Source: Marinobacterium sedimentorum (GTDB lineage Bacteria; Pseudomonadota; Gammaproteobacteria; Pseudomonadales; Balneatricaceae). From it: a stretch of DNA of 64,000 nt. The stretch covers positions 45,111-109,110 of the forward strand of contig NZ_JALDYX010000015.1 in assembly GCF_024267675.1 (NCBI RefSeq), in the 5' to 3' direction. The position numbers and the translations under genes are program-made. Numbering within the stretch: the stretch's first letter is position 1; each line of letters begins with the position of its first letter. The notes under the pieces are model-generated. The model saw nothing but the letters and a program-made list of their open reading frames with translations, searched no databases and had not been told where the DNA came from. This document shows, piece after piece, positions 16,825 through 26,794 of this stretch.

Positions 16825-17844
16825 CTAGAGGCGGCTGAGGGCGCCGGTCTCAATCTGCTGTGGTGACAGTACCTCGGTATCCAGAATCCAGCCGGTGACG
16901 AGTTTGGCCGGCGTCACGTCAAAGGCCGGGTTGTAGACCGGTGCGTCTTCCGGGCTCCAGCGCACCTTGCCGAAGCTGCCGCTGACACCCTGAACTTCAG
17001 CCGCGGCACGCTGCTCGATGGGAATCTGGCTGCCGTCCGGGCACTGCGGGTCAACCGTGGTGTAGGGCGCCACCACGTAAAACGGAACCTGGTGATACCG
17101 GGCATTGACCGCCAGTGAGTAGGTGCCCACCTTGTTGGCAAAGTCGCCGTTGGCCGCAATTCGATCCGAGCCCACCAGAATGCAGTCAATCTTTCCCTGC
17201 GCCATGAGCATGGCGGCCATGCTGTCGCAGATCAGGGTATAGGGCACCTGCAGCTGGCGCATTTCCCAGCAGGTCAGGCGGCCGCCCTGCAACAGCGGTC
17301 GGGTTTCATCCACGTAGACATGAATGCCCTTGCCCTGGCGGTGAGCTTCAGCGATGACGCCTATGGCAGTACCGACGCCAGCAGTGGCCAGGCTGCCCGT
17401 ATTGCAATGGGTCAGGATACGGGCGCCGGGCGCAATCAGGGCGGCGCCATTGCGGGCCATGTTCAGGCACAGCTGTATATCTTCCTCGAAGATGCGCTCG
17501 GCGCAGCCAATCAGCGCGCCGGCGTCGTGCTGCGCCAGCGCAGCCAGCATTCGGTCCATGCAGTTCATCAGGTTTACCGCCGTGGGACGGGCCTCGCGCA
17601 AGGTGGCTGCGGCCTTTGCAAGCACGGCTGTATCGCAGCCCTGTTCGGCCAGATGAGCCAGCAGCAGGCTGGCGCCTATACCAATCAAGGGTGCACCGCG
17701 AATCTGCAGTTTGCGGATCATGTCCACCATGGCGTCCACCGAGGTGCATTCCAGCCAGTTTTCCTGGTCGGGCAGCTGGTGCTGATCCAGTACCCAGAGC
17801 TGTCCCTGCTGGTATTTCAGACTGGTGGAAATAAGGTCTTTCAT
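16825..17844 (-). CDS. mtnA: S-methyl-5-thioribose-1-phosphate isomerase MtnA
   Basis: The 339-residue protein has the family hallmarks [11 protein letters not shown] (substrate loop), [20 protein letters not shown] (catalytic Cys), [19 protein letters not shown] (catalytic Asp region) and [19 protein letters not shown]. It converts methylthioribose-1-phosphate to methylthioribulose-1-phosphate, linking MtnK to MtnB. It is transcribed divergently from mtnK across a 142-bp shared regulatory gap and ends at a strong terminator. Confidence 0.95.
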   Translation of the reverse strand: MKDLISTSLKYQQGQLWVLDQHQLPDQENWLECTSVDAMVDMIRKLQIRGAPLIGIGASLLLAHLAEQGCDTAVLAKAAATLREARPTAVNLMNCMDRMLAALAQHDAGALIGCAERIFEEDIQLCLNMARNGAALIAPGARILTHCNTGSLATAGVGTAIGVIAEAHRQGKGIHVYVDETRPLLQGGRLTCWEMRQLQVPYTLICDSMAAMLMAQGKIDCILVGSDRIAANGDFANKVGTYSLAVNARYHQVPFYVVAPYTTVDPQCPDGSQIPIEQRAAAEVQGVSGSFGKVRWSPEDAPVYNPAFDVTPAKLVTGWILDTEVLSPQQIETGALSRL

Positions 17845-17915
17845 GGCGAGTCACAACTGGCTGTCTTGATGAGTGCGCTACGATAGCAAAGTGACCGCGA
17901 TGAAAATAGATGAAA

Positions 17916-17928
17916 TTGCTATAAGCAA
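17916..17928. promoter_or_regulatory. Palindrome in the mtnA-mtnK divergent promoter region
   Basis: TTGCTATAAGCAA is a perfect inverted repeat with a 3-bp centre, 70 bp upstream of both start codons. It is well placed to be an operator controlling both genes. It does not match MetJ (AGACGTCT) or MetR (TGAAn5TTCA) sites. Confidence 0.3.
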
Positions 17929-17986
17929 ATCGCGGGCGTTTTTGCCAGAATAGGCGCTTTTACTCTGTATTTTACGGGCAGAAACC

Positions 17987-19183
17987 ATGACCGACTGCAA
18001 GTTTTCCAGCGACGCCGAAGTAATAGCTTTCGCGCGGGACAATTCCGGCGTCTTTCAGGCCGGGGCGACGCTGGGCGTCGAAGAGATCGGCGACGGCAAT
18101 ATCAATTTTGTGTACCGCGTTTTTTCCGACGACGGCACCAGCGTGGTCATCAAGCAGGCGCTGCACTATATTCGCATCATCGGTGAGGGTTGGCCGTTGT
18201 CCCAGGACCGTATCCGCATCGAAGCCGAAGCGCTGCAGCAGGAGGCCGAGTTCTGCCCAGACCTGGTACCGCGGCTGTATCATTTCGATGCCGAGCGTTG
18301 TGCCATCGTGATGGAAGACATAGGCGCCCATGAAAACCTGCGCCATGCCCTGATTGCTCGAACCCGCTTGCCGCTGCTGGCCGAACAGCTGGGGCGCTTT
18401 GCGGCCGATACCCTGTTCCATACCTCGGATCTGTTTCTGGATGCGCACCGCAAGAAAGAACTGGTGGGGCGCTTTATCAATCCGGATCTCTGCAAGATTA
18501 CCGAAGATCTGTTCTTCTGGGATCCGTACTGCGATCACGAACGCAACAACATCAACCCGCTGCTGTGGGACGAGGCCGAAGCCCTGTGGCAGGATGCGCC
18601 CCTGAAGCTGGAAGTGGCCCGGCTCAAGCACCGCTTTTTGACCTGCGCCGAAGCCCTGCTGCACGGTGACCTGCATTCCGGATCCGTGTTTGCCTGTGCC
18701 GAGGGCACCAAGGTGATCGACCCGGAATTCGCCTACTTTGGGCCTATCGGCTTTGATGTTGGCAGCCTGCTGGGCAACCTGTTGCTGAACCATGCCGGTC
18801 AGGCACAGCTACCTGGCTCCGAAACCGAGCGCAGCGCCTATCAGGACTGGCTGCTGGAGACCGTTACCGGCTTCTGGAATACCTTTGCCGGGCGCTTTGA
18901 CGCCCTGATGGCAGAGAAGACACAGGATCCGTCGCTGAATCTGGCGCTCTATCGCGAGGCCTACCTGGCGGATCTGCTGGCCGACAGTATCGGCTACGCC
19001 GGTACCGAGATGATTCGTCGTACCCTGGGGTTGGCCCACGTTGCCGATCTGGAGTCGATTGAGGATCCGCAACAGCGCGCTCTGGCTGAGAGCCGGGTGC
19101 TGAAGCTCGGCCGTGCCATGATCATGCAGCGCGGCCAGTTCGGCTCTATTGATGCGCTTATTGCGTTCGTGCGTGCGAACTGA
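17987..19183 (+). CDS. mtnK: S-methyl-5-thioribose kinase MtnK
   Basis: The 398-residue aminoglycoside-phosphotransferase-fold kinase phosphorylates 5-methylthioribose with ATP. Visible are the glycine-containing loop (EIGDGNINFVYRVF), the Lys of VVIKQALHYIR, the hinge (IVMEDIGAHENLR), the catalytic HGDLHSGSVF and the metal-binding VIDPEFAYFGPIGFD. It is divergent from mtnA. With mtnBCD and the YbdL-like enzyme it gives a complete route from methylthioribose to methionine; the MTA nucleosidase that feeds it is not in this window. Confidence 0.95.
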   Translation: MTDCKFSSDAEVIAFARDNSGVFQAGATLGVEEIGDGNINFVYRVFSDDGTSVVIKQALHYIRIIGEGWPLSQDRIRIEAEALQQEAEFCPDLVPRLYHFDAERCAIVMEDIGAHENLRHALIARTRLPLLAEQLGRFAADTLFHTSDLFLDAHRKKELVGRFINPDLCKITEDLFFWDPYCDHERNNINPLLWDEAEALWQDAPLKLEVARLKHRFLTCAEALLHGDLHSGSVFACAEGTKVIDPEFAYFGPIGFDVGSLLGNLLLNHAGQAQLPGSETERSAYQDWLLETVTGFWNTFAGRFDALMAEKTQDPSLNLALYREAYLADLLADSIGYAGTEMIRRTLGLAHVADLESIEDPQQRALAESRVLKLGRAMIMQRGQFGSIDALIAFVRAN

Positions 19184-19204
19184 GGCCCATAGCTGAGCCT
19201 GTTG

Positions 19205-19238
19205 GTGACACCGGCGGCCCCTGGGCCGCCGCTGTCAC
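19205..19238 (+). terminator. Hairpin after mtnK
   Basis: GTGACACCGGCGGCCC and GGGCCGCCGCTGTCAC form a 16-bp stem with one mismatch around a 2-base loop, 21 bp past the mtnK stop and in the convergent gap with the next minus-strand gene. No clear T-run follows. Confidence 0.65.
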
Positions 19239-19264
19239 AAGGCAATCTGGATGCCGCCAGGCTG

Positions 19265-20065
19265 CTAGCGACGCTCTGACATGAAATGATGATAGATCTG
19301 CACCAGCTCGTCTTCGGTGAAGGTCACCACCACCAGTTGCTGGCCTGGATGGATCAGGTCCGGATTCTGCCCCACTAAACCCTGCTCATAGTTGTAGATA
19401 TAGGTTTCGCGGACCTTGTCATCCAGCACCTTGCCCAGAAAGGAGCTGCGCTTGTCCTGCAGCCGCTCGTCGGCATCCCGGGGAATGGCTACCTGGATGG
19501 AGCCGCCCGCCTGGGGCAGTTCCAGCCCTTGCGCAAAGGAGGTGATCAGGCCGCTGTTAAGAATGCCCCAGAGCCCGTCCTTGTCCAGCTCATTCACTGA
19601 ATGGATGTAAAAAATCTTGCCATTGGCCAGTTCCGGATTGCTGAGCAACTCCTGCAACGTCACTTGTCCTGCGAGCTGGGGCAGGGTGCCGCTGGACAGT
19701 GCCTGCTGCTGGCTGCCGGCATCATCGCGCTTGATGGACGGGCGCAGGTCCACGGCATAGGCCGTTGCAGCGGCGGCATCAATCAGGTCTGCATTGAGTT
19801 CCATTTCCAGTTCGATATTGTCCGACAGCACCTGGTTTTCAGGCAGCAGCAATAGCTGATTGGCGCTGACAAAGCTGTTGGCCTGACCTATTTCAATCGG
19901 CTGGTCGGCATTGGCGGTGAGCTGCTCTATATGGGATTGGGCCTGCTGGCGTTCCTGGTCGCTGATAACGACCTCGGTGGGCTCGGTGGAGTCCTGGGGG
20001 GCAAGAAACAGCCAGGCGGCGGTAATGGCCAGCGCTACGGTCACAATCAGTAGCAGTCGTTGCAT
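19265..20065 (-). CDS. Membrane-anchored protein with LysM-like tail, unknown function
   Basis: The 266-residue protein has one N-terminal transmembrane anchor (about 4-22, LLIVTVALAITAAWLFLA), an Asp/Gln/Glu-rich middle and a C-terminal segment (about 215-255) reading ETYIYNYEQGLVGQNPDLIHPGQQLVV. The latter resembles a LysM half-repeat (QNPDLIHPGQ). It probably faces the periplasm and may touch peptidoglycan, but I cannot assign a family. It stands alone, convergent with mtnK and divergent from the Smr gene. Confidence 0.7.
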   Translation of the reverse strand: MQRLLLIVTVALAITAAWLFLAPQDSTEPTEVVISDQERQQAQSHIEQLTANADQPIEIGQANSFVSANQLLLLPENQVLSDNIELEMELNADLIDAAAATAYAVDLRPSIKRDDAGSQQQALSSGTLPQLAGQVTLQELLSNPELANGKIFYIHSVNELDKDGLWGILNSGLITSFAQGLELPQAGGSIQVAIPRDADERLQDKRSSFLGKVLDDKVRETYIYNYEQGLVGQNPDLIHPGQQLVVVTFTEDELVQIYHHFMSERR

Positions 20066-20256
20066 CGGTGTGGTTCCCCTCTTTGCTGACAGACTAGGTT
20101 ACAGGCAGATAAGGGCGCAGCTCGTCGCGACCACTGTAGAACAGATCGCACTGGGGCGAAAGTCTCGCTGCGGGGCTGGAAATCGGGGGGCAGGTCCTTG
20201 TTATACTGATCTGCCCTGTGCCCCGCAGGTTCTGTTACAACCTTGGAGGAATGCCG

Positions 20257-20835
20257 ATGGCCGGTTCAGACCCGAACAGCGACTTCGATCAGTTGATGCA
20301 GCGTGACGGCGTTGCGCCCATTCGCAGCAGTCCGCGGGCGGATACAGGCCGGGCACCGCTGCCGCCGGCGGTTATAACGGCCAGGCGCCGGGCGGCGCAG
20401 GGTCACCCGGATGGCCTGGGGCTTGAAATCCTGCAGCCGATCGATCCTTATGATCCCCTGGCCTGGAAACGCGATGGCGTGCAGGATGGCGTCTATCGCA
20501 ACCTCCGTCTGGGGCGCTACCGTGCCGATGCGCGGCTGGAGCTGCTACGAAAAACCCTGCCCCAGGCACGGGATGAACTGCGCAGTTTCCTGCGCGAATG
20601 CCTGACCCACGGCATCCGTACCTGTGTCATCAGCCATGGCCGCGGGCGTCACAAAGACGATGCCGCCAGCCTTATGCGCAGTGCCCTTAACCAGTGGCTG
20701 CCATCACTGGATGAGGTGCTGGCGTTTCATTCGGCGCCGACACAGCAGGGCGGGTTGGGTGCGCTTTATGTGATGCTGCGCAAGAACGAGGCGCAGCGTC
20801 AGGACAACTGGGAGCGACATCAGAAACGCGGCTGA
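20257..20835 (+). CDS. Smr-domain protein (SmrA/YdaL type)
   Basis: The protein has about 192 residues with an N-terminal low-complexity linker and a C-terminal Smr domain (about 95-185). The domain has LRLGRYRADARLELL, ECLTHGIRTCVISHGRGRHKD (the conserved HGxG) and the basic tail. Smr domains act as nicking or RNA endonucleases. The ATG at 20257 has GGAGGA 6 bases upstream; the ATG at 20251 touches the Shine-Dalgarno. The role in the cell is not known. Confidence 0.85.
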   Translation: MAGSDPNSDFDQLMQRDGVAPIRSSPRADTGRAPLPPAVITARRRAAQGHPDGLGLEILQPIDPYDPLAWKRDGVQDGVYRNLRLGRYRADARLELLRKTLPQARDELRSFLRECLTHGIRTCVISHGRGRHKDDAASLMRSALNQWLPSLDEVLAFHSAPTQQGGLGALYVMLRKNEAQRQDNWERHQKRG

Positions 20836-20915
20836 TAATCCGGCTGCGCTCGCCCCGGGCCCCGCTATACTTTTGAGTCAGGCAGACTGGCTGTGGCAAT
20901 GAAGTGGAGTAGGTC

Positions 20916-21521
20916 ATGACAGAGAAGATCGAGGAGGTGCTGCTGTTCTGGTTCGGGCCGCTGCAAAATGGCGTTGCCTGTGAATCGAAACAGCGGCTCT
21001 GGTGGGAGGGGCGAGAAGAGGATGATCGCCAGCTGGATGAGCTCTTTGGCGCTCTGGTGCGTCGCGCCATGCGTGGCGAACTTGACGCCTGGAGCAGTAA
21101 CCCGCGCGGGCGACTGGGGCTGATTCTGTTGCTCGATCAGTTCAGCCGCAGCATTTACCGGGGCACGCCCGATGCCTTTGGCGGTGATGCCAGGGCGCTG
21201 CAGAACTGCCGCCAGGGCATAGCGCTGGGCCACGACCTTGCGCTGGAAACCGCTGAAAGGCTGTTTTTCTACATGCCGCTGGAGCATGCCGAATCGCTGG
21301 AGGCGCAGAACCTGCATGTGGCCCAGCTGGAGTCCCTGCGTCAGAGTCTCAATGGCGCGCACCGCAGTCTGCTGGACAATGCACTGGATTTTGCCCATCA
21401 GCACCGTGACCTGATCCTGCGTTTTGGCCGCTTTCCTCACCGTAATGATGCCCTTGGCCGGGCCTCGACGGAACAGGAGCTGGCCTACCTTAATCAGTCG
21501 CACCGGCGCTGGGGTCAGTAG
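20916..21521 (+). CDS. DUF924 family protein
   Basis: This 201-residue helical protein shows the DUF924 motifs VLLFWFGPLQ at the N-terminus, RWW-like KQRLWWEG, LGLILLLDQFSRSIYRGTPDAF and FFYMPLEHAESLEAQ, then RFGRFPHRNDALGR. The family is widespread in proteobacteria and has no settled function; the fold is TPR-like. It has its own start (GGAGTAGGTCATG) and no obvious operon partner. Confidence 0.88.
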   Translation: MTEKIEEVLLFWFGPLQNGVACESKQRLWWEGREEDDRQLDELFGALVRRAMRGELDAWSSNPRGRLGLILLLDQFSRSIYRGTPDAFGGDARALQNCRQGIALGHDLALETAERLFFYMPLEHAESLEAQNLHVAQLESLRQSLNGAHRSLLDNALDFAHQHRDLILRFGRFPHRNDALGRASTEQELAYLNQSHRRWGQ

Positions 21522-21559
21522 AGCAGTCGTTGGTTGTGGTGGCGCTGTAAATTTTAAAA

Positions 21560-21572
21560 TGAATTAAATTCA
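21560..21572. promoter_or_regulatory. MetR-type operator upstream of metE
   Basis: TGAATTAAATTCA matches the MetR consensus TGAAnnnnnTTCA exactly. It sits 102 bp before the metE start in an AT-rich gap, just upstream of the probable promoter. MetR with homocysteine activates metE in enterobacteria; the same is inferred here. No metR gene is in the window. Confidence 0.75.
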
Positions 21573-21594
21573 ATAAAATTAGAAAATACATCAA

Positions 21595-21623
21595 TTTAAC
21601 TAATTGTCATGCTTCGTCATAAT
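21595..21623 (+). promoter_or_regulatory. Probable metE promoter
   Basis: TTTAAC (21595-21600) and CATAAT (21618-21623) are separated by 17 bp. The -10 box is good and the -35 is weak, as expected for an activator-dependent promoter. The MetR-type site ends 22 bp upstream of the -35 box. Confidence 0.45.
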
Positions 21624-21661
21624 GCCTGCCACTTCAACGGCTGCATCAAGGGATGAATTCA

Positions 21662-23932
21662 ATGGCAACCACTCATACACTCGGCTTTCCCCGTATTGGC
21701 GCTCAGCGCGAGCTCAAGTTCGCCCTCGAATCCTACTGGAACGGCAGCAGTACGCGGGAGCAGCTGCAGCAGGCGGGCAGCCGCATTCGCCAGCAAAACT
21801 GGTCGCAACAGCAGCAGGCGGGCCAGGCGCGGGTCAGCGTGAACGACTTCTCGCTGTATGATCAGGTGCTGGATCATTCCTGCCTGCTGGGGGTCATCCC
21901 GGCGCGTTTTCAAGATGGATCAAGCGATGCCTTCGATACGGCCTTTCGCATGGCCCGTGGTCGGGCACCATCGGGTACGGCGGTACGTGCCTGTGAAATG
22001 ACCAAATGGTTCGATACCAACTATCACTATCTGGTGCCGGAGCTCGAGGCGCAGCAACGTTTCACTTTGTCGCCTGACAAGCTGCTGGCCGAAATTGCCG
22101 AAGCCAGAGCCTGTGGCTTTGACGTCAAGCCGGTGCTGATCGGGCCTGTGACCTACCTCTGGCTGGCAAAGTCCGCGGGTGAGAGCTTTGATCGTCTGCA
22201 GTTGCTCCCCGCATTGCTGCAGGCCTACGGCGAGCTCTTCGAGGTGCTGGCACAAGCGGGCGTGGAATGGCTGCAGATCGATGAACCCATTCTGGTGCAG
22301 GAGCTGGAACTGAACTGGCAGCAGGCGCTGCAGCATGCCTACCAGGCCCTGTCCGGTACGCCACTGCGACTGTTGCTGACCACCTATTTCGGTAACCTGG
22401 GGGATAACCTCAATCTGGCGCTGTCCCTGCCGGTGCAGGGGTTTCATCTGGATGCGGTGCGCGGCGGGCTTGAGTATCGTCGTGTGCTGTCTGAACTCGC
22501 TGATGATCAGGTACTGTCGCTGGGTGTGGTGGATGGGCGCAATATCTGGAAAACAGACCTGTCGGCGCGGCTGAACGAACTGAAGCCTGTATCAGAGCAA
22601 CTGGGTGATCGCCTTTGGCTGGCCAGTTCCTGCTCGTTGCAGCATGTGCCTGTGGATCTGGCCCAGGAGACGGCCTTTGATGCACAGTTGCGTAACTGGA
22701 TGGCCTATGCGGTGCAAAAACTTGATGAGCTGCAGCTGCTGGGAACGGCACTGAATGGCGGCAATGTTGCCGCGGCCCTGGCGGACAATGCACTGGCTCT
22801 GGCGGGGCGGCGCAGCTCTGACCGGGTGCACCGCGAGAGCGTCAGGCAGCGCTGCCAGCGGCTGTCGCTCAAGGATGGCGAGCGGGGTCTTGAATATGCG
22901 CAGCGAGCGCCACGTCAGCGCGAGCGCCTGCAGTTGCCGGCCTTTCCCACCACGACCATCGGCTCTTTCCCGCAAACGCCGAAGATTCGTCAGACCCGTG
23001 CCAGCTACAGGCGTGGTGAACTGACCGAGGCGCTCTATGTGGCCCGGATGCAGGCCGAGATTGCCGACTGCATCCTGCGTCAGGAAGCCTGCGGGCTGGA
23101 CATGCTGGTGCACGGTGAAGCCGAGCGCAATGACATGGTCGAGTACTTCGGAGAACTGCTGCAGGGCTATGCGGTCAGCCAGAATGGCTGGGTGCAGTCC
23201 TACGGTTCTCGCTGCGTCAAGCCGCCGGTGATCTACGGTGATGTCTACCGCGATGCCGCCATGACGGTGCAGTGGAGTCGTTATGCCCAGTCGCTGACCT
23301 CTAAACCGGTCAAGGGCATGCTCACCGGGCCTGTGACCATGCTGCAATGGGCCTTTGTGCGGGACGACCAGCCGCGGCAGCAAACCTGCCTGCAGGTGGC
23401 GCTGGCCCTGCGCGACGAGGTCTGCGAGCTAGAATCCGCCGGTATCGCCGCCATTCAGATCGACGAGCCTGCGATTCGCGAGGGCCTGCCCCTCAAGCGC
23501 AGCGAGTGGGATCACTACCTCGACTGGGCCGTCTATGCGTTTCGCGTTTCGGCCTGTGGTGTGGCGCCTGAAACCCAGATCCACACCCATATGTGCTATT
23601 CGGAGTTCAACGGCATTATCGAGGCGATCGCGGCCATGGATGCGGACGTTATTACCATCGAAACCAGCCGCTCGAACATGACGCTGCTGGATGCCTTTAT
23701 CGACTTCGAATACCCCAGCGAGATAGGGCCGGGTGTCTACGATATCCACAGCCCCAATGTGCCCGAGGTGGCGCAGATGGAAGCGCTGATGAAAAAGGCC
23801 GCCGAACGTATACCGGCCGAGCGTCTGTGGGTCAACCCCGACTGCGGTCTCAAGACCCGTGGCTGGGAGGAGGTCGGCCCGAGTCTGGAGAACATGGTGG
23901 CGGCGGCAAAGCGCCTGCGCGGCAATATCTGA
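21662..23932 (+). CDS. metE: Cobalamin-independent methionine synthase MetE
   Basis: The 756-residue enzyme transfers a methyl group from 5-methyltetrahydropteroyltri-glutamate to homocysteine. It shows the N-terminal [20 protein letters not shown], the catalytic domain start [20 protein letters not shown], and zinc ligands in [10 protein letters not shown] (His, Cys) and [11 protein letters not shown] (Cys), with Glu in between. The ATG at 21662 is chosen because AAGGG lies 8 bases upstream; the ATG at 21653 overlaps it. Expression is probably MetR-dependent. Confidence 0.96.
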   Translation: MATTHTLGFPRIGAQRELKFALESYWNGSSTREQLQQAGSRIRQQNWSQQQQAGQARVSVNDFSLYDQVLDHSCLLGVIPARFQDGSSDAFDTAFRMARGRAPSGTAVRACEMTKWFDTNYHYLVPELEAQQRFTLSPDKLLAEIAEARACGFDVKPVLIGPVTYLWLAKSAGESFDRLQLLPALLQAYGELFEVLAQAGVEWLQIDEPILVQELELNWQQALQHAYQALSGTPLRLLLTTYFGNLGDNLNLALSLPVQGFHLDAVRGGLEYRRVLSELADDQVLSLGVVDGRNIWKTDLSARLNELKPVSEQLGDRLWLASSCSLQHVPVDLAQETAFDAQLRNWMAYAVQKLDELQLLGTALNGGNVAAALADNALALAGRRSSDRVHRESVRQRCQRLSLKDGERGLEYAQRAPRQRERLQLPAFPTTTIGSFPQTPKIRQTRASYRRGELTEALYVARMQAEIADCILRQEACGLDMLVHGEAERNDMVEYFGELLQGYAVSQNGWVQSYGSRCVKPPVIYGDVYRDAAMTVQWSRYAQSLTSKPVKGMLTGPVTMLQWAFVRDDQPRQQTCLQVALALRDEVCELESAGIAAIQIDEPAIREGLPLKRSEWDHYLDWAVYAFRVSACGVAPETQIHTHMCYSEFNGIIEAIAAMDADVITIETSRSNMTLLDAFIDFEYPSEIGPGVYDIHSPNVPEVAQMEALMKKAAERIPAERLWVNPDCGLKTRGWEEVGPSLENMVAAAKRLRGNI

Positions 23933-24039
23933 CGCAGGCCGCTGCGGCGATGCGGGGGTAAAATCGGTACACTGTGGGACCAACGCCGGGCGGCCACAGG
24001 CTACCGGCGCTTCTGTCCCCTGTTTGCCGGAGCCCCTTG

Positions 24040-26262
24040 ATGCCTGAAAAGCTGCAATCCCCCCCAGATGCCACGCCCGGAACCCGCGGGCGCCAGCTGG
24101 TATGGCTGCAGGGTGATGCACTCTGGGCGCAGCAACAGGCCGCTGTACTGCTGGCGGCCACAGCTGCGCAGCAGGTGTTGTGGATTGGACAGGAGGCGCC
24201 TGCGCCTTTCGAGGCGACCGAGGCGCCTCGGGTGCAGCGCTGGCTCGGGCGTGAAACCGATGCCGTGGTGCTTGATGCCTGGGCGGGGTTCAACCCCAAT
24301 GCCTTTGGCCAGAGTGTCGGTACCGTGCGCGCAGGCGGAGTGCTGTTTCTGCTGACACCCGCCGCCGCGCCCTGGAGCCGGTTTGATGACCCCGAACAGC
24401 AGAACCTGGCGACCTTGCCCTACGACTCCACTGATGTGGGGCACCGCTTCGTACAGCATCTGATACGGGTGCTGCAGGCCGACGGCCAGGTGCTTTCTCT
24501 GCTGCAACTGGCCCCGCAGGAATTGCCTGCGGGGCATTTTTCTTCTGTTCATGCGCTCGTAGCCAGGCTGCTTGCCCTGCAGGCGAGCGCTGCCTCTGAA
24601 ATCACTCCTTTGCGTCGCTGTGTGCCGCCTTTTCGCAGTCAGGATCAGCAACAGGCTGTGGCCGGGATCCTTCAAGCGCTCAACGATGCCGTGCCGCTGG
24701 TGCTGACGGCGGATCGCGGGCGCGGCAAGACGGCGGCCCTGGGCCTGGCGGCAGCACACTGGCTGGAGCAACAGGGCGGTGACATTCTGGTAACGGCCCC
24801 ATCCCTGGCTGCACTGGATGCGCTTTTCGAGCGCGTGCAGGCGCAATTGCCGGGCGGGGAGCTCAAGGGCGGCTGTTACCGCCATGCACGCGGCTCGGTG
24901 CGCTATATGGCACCCGAGCGCCTGCTGCAGGGTGATACTGCGCTGTTCGCCCAGGCTCAGCTGCTGCTGGTGGATGAAGCCGCCGCTATTCCGGCGCCGG
25001 TGCTCAGTGGCCTGCTGGCGCGTTTTGGTCGCATTCTGTTCGCCTCCACGGTGCATGGATATGAAGGCACCGGGCGCGGCTTTGCGGTGCGCTTTCGCCG
25101 TGAGCTTGAGCGGCGGGCGCCGGGCTGGCGGGCGCTGAGCATGACAGAGCCCGTGCGCTGGAGTGCCAATGACCCGCTGGAGGCGCTGTCATTTCGCATG
25201 CTGTTGCTGGATGCCGAACCCGCGGAGCCTACAGCAGTGCGCCATTTGTCGGCGGCACAGCTGGCGTATCGGCGCCTGGATCGTGATCAGCTGCTGCAAC
25301 AACCGGCGCTGCTTGAGCAGCTGTTCGGCTTGCTGGTGCTGGCGCACTATCGCACTACCCCTGGCGATCTGCGTATCCTGCTGGACAGTCCCAATCTGTC
25401 GGTCTGGGTTGCCTGCGGCCAGGGTCAGCTGGTGGGGGCCCTGCTGGTGGTCGAGGAAGGCGGTTTGCCGGCAGACCTTGCCGCGGCGATTCACGATGGC
25501 TACCGGCGCCCGGCCGGACACCTGATCCCCCAGGCGCTGATTGGCCAGGAGGGTTTGCTGGCGGCGGCGCCGCTGCGCTGCCTGCGCGTGATGCGCATCG
25601 CGACCCACCCGGCGCTGGAGCGTCGCGGCATTGCCAGCGCCCTGCTGAGTGAGCTGGCGAGCTGGGCGCAGCTGCAAGGTCAGGATGGCGGGCGTCCCGT
25701 CGACTATCTTGGCACCTGCTTTGGCATTAGCCAGGATCTGCTGGGCTTCTGGCGACACAATGGCTACAAGGCCATCCGTCTGGGCACTACCCGTGATCCG
25801 GTGGGGGGCACCTTCGCCGGCATTCTGGCGCAGCCGGTCAGCGAGGCGGGGACAGAGCTGATTCGCGTGGCGCGTCAGCGTCTGCGTACCGGCCTGCTGC
25901 ACCAGTTGCCGGCCCCGCTGGCGCAGCTGGAAGCGGATCTTGTGGTGGCTCTGCTGCCAGATGCCGACGTGGAGCTGGCAGATTTTGAACGCGCCGAGCT
26001 CGACGCCTTCGCTCTGCACAAGCGTGCTTTTGAGAGCTGCGAGCCGGCATTGTGGAAGCTGTGCAGCGCAGGGCCAGAGCACTGGCAGCGTGCGGGTCTT
26101 AGGCCGCAGGAACAACGTTTGCTGGTGCGCAAGCTGCTGCAACGTCACAGCTGGGAGGTTCTAGCCGCCGACAGTGATGGCGGGCGACGCCTGCTGGTAA
26201 GGCAGCTGCGAGAGGTTACGAGGCAGTTGCTCTGTGCCTCGTCGATGGGCATGATGAGGTAG
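24040..26262 (+). CDS. tmcA: tRNA(Met) cytidine acetyltransferase TmcA
   Basis: The enzyme acetylates C34 of elongator tRNA-Met, using acetyl-CoA and ATP or GTP. The 740-residue protein has an N-terminal domain, an RNA-helicase-like ATPase (Walker A TADRGRGKTAALG about 225; Walker B QLLLVDEAAAIPAP about 310) and a GNAT domain (LRCLRVMRIATHPALERRGI about 520). An RNA-binding tail follows. The ATG at 24040 has CGGAG 9 bases upstream; the frame runs further up without a good start. It follows metE by 107 bp. Confidence 0.94.
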   Translation: MPEKLQSPPDATPGTRGRQLVWLQGDALWAQQQAAVLLAATAAQQVLWIGQEAPAPFEATEAPRVQRWLGRETDAVVLDAWAGFNPNAFGQSVGTVRAGGVLFLLTPAAAPWSRFDDPEQQNLATLPYDSTDVGHRFVQHLIRVLQADGQVLSLLQLAPQELPAGHFSSVHALVARLLALQASAASEITPLRRCVPPFRSQDQQQAVAGILQALNDAVPLVLTADRGRGKTAALGLAAAHWLEQQGGDILVTAPSLAALDALFERVQAQLPGGELKGGCYRHARGSVRYMAPERLLQGDTALFAQAQLLLVDEAAAIPAPVLSGLLARFGRILFASTVHGYEGTGRGFAVRFRRELERRAPGWRALSMTEPVRWSANDPLEALSFRMLLLDAEPAEPTAVRHLSAAQLAYRRLDRDQLLQQPALLEQLFGLLVLAHYRTTPGDLRILLDSPNLSVWVACGQGQLVGALLVVEEGGLPADLAAAIHDGYRRPAGHLIPQALIGQEGLLAAAPLRCLRVMRIATHPALERRGIASALLSELASWAQLQGQDGGRPVDYLGTCFGISQDLLGFWRHNGYKAIRLGTTRDPVGGTFAGILAQPVSEAGTELIRVARQRLRTGLLHQLPAPLAQLEADLVVALLPDADVELADFERAELDAFALHKRAFESCEPALWKLCSAGPEHWQRAGLRPQEQRLLVRKLLQRHSWEVLAADSDGGRRLLVRQLREVTRQLLCASSMGMMR

Positions 26263-26392
26263 CTTGAATCTGGCCGGTGCTTTGCGGTGGCAGCCAGGTT
26301 ACCCGGCGGGGCAGTGGCGGGAGCAACGAGAACAACGGAAATAACGGCAATCGACAGGACGGACATGCCTGTTCGTCTGTCAGGAGGGGTGG

Positions 26393-26794
26393 ATGCGGCC
26401 AGGCGTGGTGCGGGGATTCTATCTGGTGGCCGGGATGCTGGCGCTGTTGCTCGGCGTCATTGGCGTTGTCCTGCCACTGCTGCCGACCACGCCTTTTGTC
26501 ATTCTGGCGGCATTCTGCTTTTCACGCAGTTCCGAGCGGCTGCACCAGTGGCTGCTGAATCAGCGGCTGTTCGGGCCGCTGATCCGTGACTGGGAAGCCC
26601 ATGGCGTGATTCCGCTGCGCATCAAGTGCCTGTCCACGACCATGATGCTGGTGCTGATCAGCTATCCGATGCTGTTTCGTGATTTCGATTGGCGTCTCAA
26701 GGCGCTGGCCGGCCTGTCCATTCTCTGTGCACTGCTGTACATCTGGAGCCGCCCGTCGGTGCCGGCACCAGGTGCCTCCCGTCAGAGTGCCTGA
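26393..26794 (+). CDS. ybaN: YbaN family inner-membrane protein (DUF454)
   Basis: The 133-residue membrane protein has three to four hydrophobic segments and the DUF454 motif GVVLPLLPTTPFVILAAFCF followed by SSERLHQWLLNQRLFGPLI and W.AHGVIPLRIK. RBS AGGAGG lies 5 bases before the ATG. The function is unknown. Its 3' end overlaps the convergent MOSC gene by 13 bp. Confidence 0.9.
   Translation: MRPGVVRGFYLVAGMLALLLGVIGVVLPLLPTTPFVILAAFCFSRSSERLHQWLLNQRLFGPLIRDWEAHGVIPLRIKCLSTTMMLVLISYPMLFRDFDWRLKALAGLSILCALLYIWSRPSVPAPGASRQSA

Noticed and set aside
19254..19268. CAGGCTGCTAG at the stop codon of the LysM-like gene, similar to the element end
   Set aside because: Only 11 bases match and the inner part of the element is absent; it is probably coincidence.
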